From NCBI RefSeq assembly GCF_000020145.1, contig NC_010644.1, positions 310,001 to 374,000 of the forward strand: 64,000 nucleotides of DNA. Direction: 5' to 3'. The translations under genes were made by a program, and so were the position numbers. Source of the DNA: Elusimicrobium minutum Pei191 (GTDB lineage Bacteria > Elusimicrobiota > Elusimicrobia > Elusimicrobiales > Elusimicrobiaceae). Under the pieces are notes generated by a model that was given only the letters and a program-made list of their open reading frames with translations, was not told the origin of the DNA and did not search any database. Numbering within the stretch: position 1 is the first letter of the stretch; each line of letters starts with the position of its first letter. Shown here piece after piece: positions 59,077-64,000 of this stretch.

Positions 59077-61866
59077 ATGGCTAAAACAGTAAAGAAAGCG
59101 GCAAAAAAAGCCGCGGTTAAAAAAGCAGTTAAAAGCATGAAAAATGTTTATTACTTTGGCGGCGGCAAAGCCGACGGCAAAGGCTCAATGAAAGAACTGT
59201 TGGGCGGCAAGGGGGCAAACCTGGCTGAAATGGCCGGTCTTATGAAACTTCCGGTTCCTCCGGGCTTTACGATTACTACAGAAGTTTGCACATATTATTG
59301 GGATAATAAAAAAAATTACCCTTCCTCATTAAAAGCTGAAGTTGAATCTAATCTTAAAAAAGTTGAAAAAGAAACAAAAAAAGTTTTCGGTTCCGTTGAT
59401 AATCCCCTTTTGCTTTCCGTACGTTCCGGGGCAAGAGCTTCCATGCCGGGTATGATGGAAACTATTTTAAATATCGGTTTGACTGAAAAAACAATTCCCG
59501 GTATGATTAAAAAAACGGGTAACGAACGCTTTGTTTATGACGCTTACAGGCGTTTAATAATGATGTATTCCGACGTTGTTATGGAAAAAGCCGCCGGCAT
59601 TGAACCTAAAGACGACAAAGGCATACGTAAAGTTTTAGATGGTATGCTGCATGACGTTAAATCCAAAAAAGGCGTTAAAGACGATACTGATTTAACGGCG
59701 GAAGATTTAAAAACCCTTTGCGCGGAATTTAAGAAAACCGTTAAAAATGTTTTAGGTAAAGAATTCCCCGATAACCCGATGTTGCAGCTTTGGGGCGCCA
59801 TAGGCGCTGTTTTCTCAAGCTGGAACGGAAAAAGAGCTATCGCTTACAGAAATATTGAAAAAATTCCGCACGAATGGGGAACGGCTGTTAACGTACAGGC
59901 CATGGTTTTCGGTAACATGGGGACAGACTCGGCCACCGGCGTAGCTTTCTCAAGAAACCCCGGCAACGGCGATTCACACTTCTATGGCGAATACTTAATT
60001 AACGCCCAGGGTGAAGACGTTGTGGCGGGTATCAGAACACCCAGCCCCATGAACAAATGGTCCAAAAATACACATTCCGAACACTTGCCCACATTGGAAC
60101 AGGTTATGCCTAAAGCTTATAAGGAACTTGACGGCATACAGAAAAAACTTGAAAAACATTTCAGAGATATGTTAGATATTGAGTTTACCATTGAACAAGG
60201 TAGACTTTGGATGCTACAGTGCCGCGTAGGAAAAAGAAACGGCACCGCTGCCGTTCAAATGGCTTTAGACATGGTTAAAGAAAAACTTATCAGCCAAAAC
60301 GAAGCCGTTTTAAGAGTTACAGCCTCTCAACTCGACGAACTTTTGCACCCCGCTATTGACCCTAAAGCGGAGGCTTTGGCTAAAATTGTAGGAAAAGGTT
60401 TGCCCGCAGGTCCCGGCGGCGCTTCAGGTAAAGTTGTTTTCACTTCAGAAGCGGCCATGGCGCTTAAAGCCAAAGGCGAAAAAGCTATTTTGGTAAGAGA
60501 AGAAACCAACCCCGAAGACGTTGAAGGTATGAGAGCGGCTGAAGCTATTTTAACACAGCGCGGCGGTATGACCTCACACGCGGCGTTAGTAGCCCGCGGC
60601 TGGGGTAAATGCTGTATAGTCGGCTGCGGCGAGCTTGAAATTAATTTAAGCAAAAAAACCGCCTCAATCGGCAGCGTTACTTTTAAAGAAGGCGACTTCA
60701 TTACACTTAACGGCACAAAAGGTTTTGTTTACTTAGGCCAGCTTAAAATGTTAGAAGCGGGCGAAGGCAACAATAACTTAACTAAATTCTTAGATATGTG
60801 CGATAAAATAAAACGTCTTGACGTACGCACAAACGCCGACACTCCCGAAGACGCTGTAAGGGCCAAAAAATTCGGCGCTAAGGGTATCGGTTTATTCCGC
60901 ATTGAACACATGTTCTACGGCACCAACGCCGAAAAACCGCTGTTCATCTTAAGAAAAATGATTGTTTCCAAAACAACCGAGGAAAGAACAAAAGCTGTTA
61001 ATGAGCTTTTCCCGTTCATGAAAAAGGCCATCAAAGGTACAATTAAAGCCATGGCTGGTTTTGGAGTTACAATCCGCTTGATGGACCCGCCTTTGCATGA
61101 GTTTATTCCCCAGCAGAAAGAGGTAAAAGAGCAGGTTTGCAAAGCTATGGGAATTACAATGGAAGAGTTTGATTCCAGAGCCGCTGTCCTTCACGAAGTT
61201 AATCCTATGATGGGACACAGAGGCGTGAGGCTTGGCGTTACATATCCCGAAATTACGGAAATGCAGTCCAGAGCAATACTTGAATCCGCGGCCGAACTTA
61301 TAAAAGAAGGCGTTAAAGCTATGCCTGAAATTATGGTTCCCGTTGTTTGCCATGAAAACGAACTTATTGACCAAAGAGCTATTATTGAACGCGTTTATAA
61401 AGAAGTTGTTGCCAAAACAGGCGTTAAGAAATTACCGCTTTCAGTAGGCACCATGATTGAGATTCCCAGAGCGGCTATTATGTCTCACAAAATTGCCGAA
61501 CAGGCGGATTTCTTCTCCTTCGGTACAAACGACTTAACTCAAATGACGTTCGGCTTCTCAAGAGATGATATCGGCGGTTTTATGGGCGCTTACCTTGAAA
61601 AAGGCGTTCTTAAAAACGATCCGTTCCAAACGCTTGACCAGGATGGCGTAGGCTACTTAATCAAGCAAGGCGTTAAGGGCGGCAGAAGCACAAAAGCCAA
61701 ACTTAAAATCGGCATTTGCGGCGAACACGGCGGCGACGCGAAAAGCGTTGAATTCTGCCACAGGGAAGGATTTAACTATGTTTCCTGCTCACCGTTCAGA
61801 GTTCCGATAGCCAGGCTTGCGGCTGCGCAGGCGGTTGCTAAAGAAATAAAAACTAAAAAGAAATAG
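59077..61866 (+). CDS. ppdK: Pyruvate, phosphate dikinase with Lys/Ala-rich N-terminal extension
   Basis: Interconverts pyruvate/ATP/phosphate and phosphoenolpyruvate/AMP/PPi. The ATG at 59077 is chosen over TTG at 59047 because AGGAG precedes it. Seen: a 22-residue AKTVKKAAKKAAVKKAVKS tail before the usual YYFGGGKADG start, nucleotide loop GGKGANLAEMAGL, swivelling-domain catalytic His501 in GGMTSHAALVARG, and the PEP-domain GTNDLTQMTFGFSRDD and GICGEHGG with the catalytic Cys. 929 residues; without the tail normal. Supports PPi-linked glycolysis or gluconeogenesis in an anaerobe (inference). Confidence 0.97.
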   Translation: MAKTVKKAAKKAAVKKAVKSMKNVYYFGGGKADGKGSMKELLGGKGANLAEMAGLMKLPVPPGFTITTEVCTYYWDNKKNYPSSLKAEVESNLKKVEKETKKVFGSVDNPLLLSVRSGARASMPGMMETILNIGLTEKTIPGMIKKTGNERFVYDAYRRLIMMYSDVVMEKAAGIEPKDDKGIRKVLDGMLHDVKSKKGVKDDTDLTAEDLKTLCAEFKKTVKNVLGKEFPDNPMLQLWGAIGAVFSSWNGKRAIAYRNIEKIPHEWGTAVNVQAMVFGNMGTDSATGVAFSRNPGNGDSHFYGEYLINAQGEDVVAGIRTPSPMNKWSKNTHSEHLPTLEQVMPKAYKELDGIQKKLEKHFRDMLDIEFTIEQGRLWMLQCRVGKRNGTAAVQMALDMVKEKLISQNEAVLRVTASQLDELLHPAIDPKAEALAKIVGKGLPAGPGGASGKVVFTSEAAMALKAKGEKAILVREETNPEDVEGMRAAEAILTQRGGMTSHAALVARGWGKCCIVGCGELEINLSKKTASIGSVTFKEGDFITLNGTKGFVYLGQLKMLEAGEGNNNLTKFLDMCDKIKRLDVRTNADTPEDAVRAKKFGAKGIGLFRIEHMFYGTNAEKPLFILRKMIVSKTTEERTKAVNELFPFMKKAIKGTIKAMAGFGVTIRLMDPPLHEFIPQQKEVKEQVCKAMGITMEEFDSRAAVLHEVNPMMGHRGVRLGVTYPEITEMQSRAILESAAELIKEGVKAMPEIMVPVVCHENELIDQRAIIERVYKEVVAKTGVKKLPLSVGTMIEIPRAAIMSHKIAEQADFFSFGTNDLTQMTFGFSRDDIGGFMGAYLEKGVLKNDPFQTLDQDGVGYLIKQGVKGGRSTKAKLKIGICGEHGGDAKSVEFCHREGFNYVSCSPFRVPIARLAAAQAVAKEIKTKKK

Positions 61867-61876
61867 TTTAATTAAG

Positions 61877-61910
61877 TAAAAACCCCCGTTTAATAACGGG
61901 GGTTTTTTTA
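61877..61910 (+). terminator. Rho-independent terminator after ppdK
   Basis: AAAAACCCCCGTT/AACGGGGGTTTTTTT stem with a TAAT loop region. Confidence 0.92.
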
Positions 61911-61979
61911 TTGTGATTTTTGATATAATTTCAAAAAAACATATCAGATTTTGTATATCATTATGTTAGGAGAATATTT

Positions 61980-62450
61980 ATGAAAAAAGGATTTACTTTA
62001 ATTGAACTGTTGGTCGTTGTGCTTATTATAGGAATACTGGCGGCTATAGCTTTGCCGCAATATAACAAAGCTGTGGAAAAATCCCGCGCGGCTGAAGCTT
62101 TTACCATATTAAAAGCGATACATTTGGCCAATGAAAGATTCTTTTTACAAACAGGGGTATATAACGCTACTTTTAACGACCTTGATATTGAAATTCCCGG
62201 CGCGGACGCTTTCTACCAAGTAGACAGAAAAGAAACAAAAACCTTTTCTTACGCATTAAGAAATGACCTTTCATGGGTTGTTGCAAGCCGTGTTCCGGTA
62301 GCTACAAGATACGCTATAGTTTTTGTGCACGGTACGGGTGAACGCCGCTGCGTAATTTATGATACAAAGTATGCTGAAGTTTGCAAATCCTTAGGAGTTG
62401 ATACCAGTAAAACGTGTTCTTTTGCGAACGGATGCTTTGTTTTGCAGTAA
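61980..62450 (+). CDS. Type IV pilin-like protein C
   Basis: 156 residues. Same N-terminus as pilins A and B ([36 protein letters not shown]), C-terminal cysteines in RRCVIYD, AEVCKSLG and TCSFANGCFVLQ. Ribosome site AGGAG before the ATG and a TATAAT at 61924-61929. Sits between ppdK and infC with no assembly genes. Confidence 0.94.
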   Translation: MKKGFTLIELLVVVLIIGILAAIALPQYNKAVEKSRAAEAFTILKAIHLANERFFLQTGVYNATFNDLDIEIPGADAFYQVDRKETKTFSYALRNDLSWVVASRVPVATRYAIVFVHGTGERRCVIYDTKYAEVCKSLGVDTSKTCSFANGCFVLQ

Positions 62451-62579
62451 AAGCGGCTTTTTTACTTGTAGATAAAGACACAATCGGTGAACCTGTCTAA
62501 ATTTGCTAAAATTTGTAAAGGCATAACCTTTGAAGTATGCATACGGACGGAACACTTGATTATCACAAAATCAATTAAA

Positions 62580-62608
62580 TTGACAGCAAAGTTTGATATT
62601 GATATAAT
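62580..62608 (+). promoter_or_regulatory. Perfect consensus sigma-70 promoter of infC-rpmI-rplT
   Basis: TTGACA (62580-62585), 17-base spacer, TATAAT (62603-62608): both boxes match the consensus exactly at the ideal distance. Expected transcript start near 62615, giving a leader of roughly 28 bases. Confidence 0.9.
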
Positions 62609-62642
62609 TTTAGTGTCCTAAAAAAAGGACATATTGAAATAA

Positions 62643-63176
62643 ATGGCTAGATACGAAAAACAAGAAAAAAAAGATTTTGTTCGCAAAAACGAACAAATCA
62701 GAGTGCCCCAGGTTCGTCTTATTGATTCTGACGGTACTATGTTAGGCGTAAAGTCTGTAACCGAGGCTTTATACTTAGCAAAACAACAAGAGCTTGATCT
62801 GGTGGAGATTTCACCAACCGCCGAGCCTCCTGTGTGTAAGATATTAGATTACAGCAAATATCTTTACGAACAGGGCAAAAAACTCAAAGACGCTAAAAAG
62901 AAAACAGCTAAAACAGCAATGAAAGAGCTGCGCATAAAATCGAGAATAGCGTCCCACGACTTGGAAGTTAAGATTAAGCATATTGAAGACTTTCTTAAAA
63001 GGAAAGACATGGTTAGGCTTGTGGTAGTTTTCCACGGGCGCGAAAACCAGCATAGGGATTTGGGCGAACAGATGTTGCATGACGTCGCCAAAAGGTTAGA
63101 ACCTATTGCCAATGTTGAGGGGGGCCTTCAGGTCACCGGAAACAGAATGTCAATGATTTTTGTTCCTAAAAACTAG
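62643..63176 (+). CDS. infC: Translation initiation factor IF-3
   Basis: Prevents premature subunit joining and checks start-codon pairing. Seen: NEQIRVPQVRLIDSDGTMLG, EALYLAKQQELDLVEISP, PPVCKILDYSKYLYEQ, then the C-terminal domain with KEIRIKSRI-like KELRIKSRIASHDLEVK. The start is ATG, with an in-frame stop right before it, so the AUU start that drives autoregulation in enterobacteria is not used. The ribosome site (AAGGAC) lies about 14 bases upstream, unusually far. Confidence 0.97.
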   Translation: MARYEKQEKKDFVRKNEQIRVPQVRLIDSDGTMLGVKSVTEALYLAKQQELDLVEISPTAEPPVCKILDYSKYLYEQGKKLKDAKKKTAKTAMKELRIKSRIASHDLEVKIKHIEDFLKRKDMVRLVVVFHGRENQHRDLGEQMLHDVAKRLEPIANVEGGLQVTGNRMSMIFVPKN

Positions 63177-63273
63177 GACTTAAATTTCTTTTAAGTTAAA
63201 ACTGCGTCTTACGCGCTTTTTGGCGCGGGTATGCGGTCAATTTAAACATTAAATTATAGAGGTTATTAGAATT

Positions 63274-63477
63274 ATGCCAAAGTTAAAAAACCACAGCGGC
63301 GCGAAAAAGAGATTTGCAAAAACCGCTACAGGTAAATATAAACGCAGAAAAGCCGGCAGAAAGCATTTGCTTACGCCGCAATCGGGCTCACGCAAGAGAG
63401 AAATGAGACAGACGGGTATTATTAAACCGGAATCTGCCGAAGGAAAACTCCTTAAAAAATATTTACCGATGGACTAG
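63274..63477 (+). CDS. rpmI: Ribosomal protein bL35
   Basis: 67 residues, large-subunit protein. Seen: MPKLKNHSGAKKRFAKTATG and RKHLLTPQSGSRKREMR. GAGG lies before the ATG. Middle gene of the conserved infC-rpmI-rplT set; the 97-base gap from infC holds the usual room for an L20-binding leader, but I see no clear fold. Confidence 0.97.
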   Translation: MPKLKNHSGAKKRFAKTATGKYKRRKAGRKHLLTPQSGSRKREMRQTGIIKPESAEGKLLKKYLPMD

Positions 63478-63492
63478 TGGAGAAAAAGATAT

Positions 63493-63849
63493 ATGAGAAT
63501 TAAATTTAGCGTTGCAAGACATGCAAGAAAGAAAAAAGTTTTAAAAAGAGCCAGCGGTTATTACGGTGATAAATCCCGCCGCTTAAGAATGGCTACCCAA
63601 CAAGTAGATAAATCACTTGTTCACGCTTATACGGGCAGAAAAGACAAAAAACACCAGTACAGACAACTTTGGATTACCAGAATTAACGCTGCTGTAAGAG
63701 AAGAAGGTTTGAACTATTCAAACTTTATCAACGGTTTAGCAAAATCAAACATTACGCTTAACAGAAAAATGTTATCCGAAATGGCGATTCAGGATCCGTT
63801 GTCATTTAAAAAGCTTGTGGATGTTGCAAAACAGGCCATAGCCAAATAA
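63493..63849 (+). CDS. rplT: Ribosomal protein bL20
   Basis: 118 residues, early assembly protein of the large subunit. Seen: ARHARKKKVLKRASGYYGDK, RQLWITRINAAVREEGLNYS and the LSEMAIQDPLSFKKLVD end. Fifteen bases after rpmI. In other bacteria L20 represses this operon; not shown here. Confidence 0.97.
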   Translation: MRIKFSVARHARKKKVLKRASGYYGDKSRRLRMATQQVDKSLVHAYTGRKDKKHQYRQLWITRINAAVREEGLNYSNFINGLAKSNITLNRKMLSEMAIQDPLSFKKLVDVAKQAIAK

Positions 63850-63861
63850 GCAAAACTTTAT

Positions 63862-63892
63862 AAAAAAGCCGCCTTTTAAAGGCGGCTTTTTT
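63862..63892 (+). terminator. Rho-independent terminator after rplT
   Basis: AAAAAAGCCGCC/GGCGGCTTTTTT stem with a TTTTAAA loop. Confidence 0.92.
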
Positions 63893-64000
63893 ATTTTGTT
63901 GCTTGAGGTAAATTATTGTGGACGTAATTGTTTGATTTTATTAACGTATTATATTTTTATTTATAAATTTAAGTCTATGGGGTCCAAATATATCCTGTTC

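Overview
The window reads as chromosomal DNA of an AT-rich, Gram-negative (diderm), probably strictly anaerobic, fermentative bacterium. Diderm features are an autotransporter, a TolC-type protein, an Mla lipid-transport set, a Pal/OmpA lipoprotein, a heptosyltransferase-type GT9 and an outer-membrane barrel protein. Anaerobic features are pyruvate phosphate dikinase, malic enzyme, a two-subunit Fe-S fumarase and a flavodoxin/ferredoxin protein. Three scattered pilin genes with an almost invariant [12 protein letters not shown]-terminus, together with this gene mix, make me suspect Elusimicrobiota (Elusimicrobium-like). That is inference from memory of gene style; the window holds no 16S gene to test it.

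Layout: 1-2500 holds an MBL hydrolase, a small membrane protein, tRNA-His with an unusual inverted repeat at its 3' end, and decayed coding scraps. 2508-9347 holds a trypsin-like protease and three tandem paralogues of an unrecognised membrane-anchored, cysteine-pair protein; two of them follow a hairpin that shows compensatory base changes, a candidate cis-regulatory RNA. 9473-12281 is malic enzyme plus fumarase alpha/beta. 12281-17284 is a tightly packed envelope cluster (lipoprotein, barrel protein, HAMP protein, TolC-like, patatin, TPR). 17321-20547 holds a NarL-type two-component pair, RsmD and a RecB-like Fe-S nuclease. 20544-26395 lies on the minus strand: SDR, EFR1-type ferredoxin, flavin reductase, and the classical macromolecular-synthesis operon rpsU-dnaG-rpoD with an attenuator hairpin after rpsU.

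26494-28561 holds a HIT protein, a YgjP-like metallopeptidase and a degenerate esterase-fold protein. 28562-29105 is a gene-free, AT-rich stretch packed with DnaA boxes (three perfect TTATCCACA, four TTATCAACA) and is the best candidate for the chromosomal origin. After a Pal-like lipoprotein come a hairpin-rich stretch, hypothetical exported proteins, a YbdG-type MscS channel, tRNA-Arg, a CapA-like lipoprotein, dnaB, alr, and mlaE-mlaF-mlaD with a long C-terminal extension on MlaD. nadB, a pilin, an HdeD-like protein and tRNA-Ser follow.

44832-49640 is a 1602-residue autotransporter with a glycine/asparagine repeat passenger. To its right lie a tiny FGDRKP-repeat protein, OsmC, NudC, cardiolipin synthase, GT9, pirin, a pilin, and a minus-strand glycosylation-type set (GT2, HlyIII, GT39-like). 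ppdK has a lysine/alanine-rich N-terminal extension. A third pilin and the infC-rpmI-rplT operon, driven by a perfect consensus sigma-70 promoter, close the window. No rRNA, CRISPR array, insertion sequence or intact prophage was seen.
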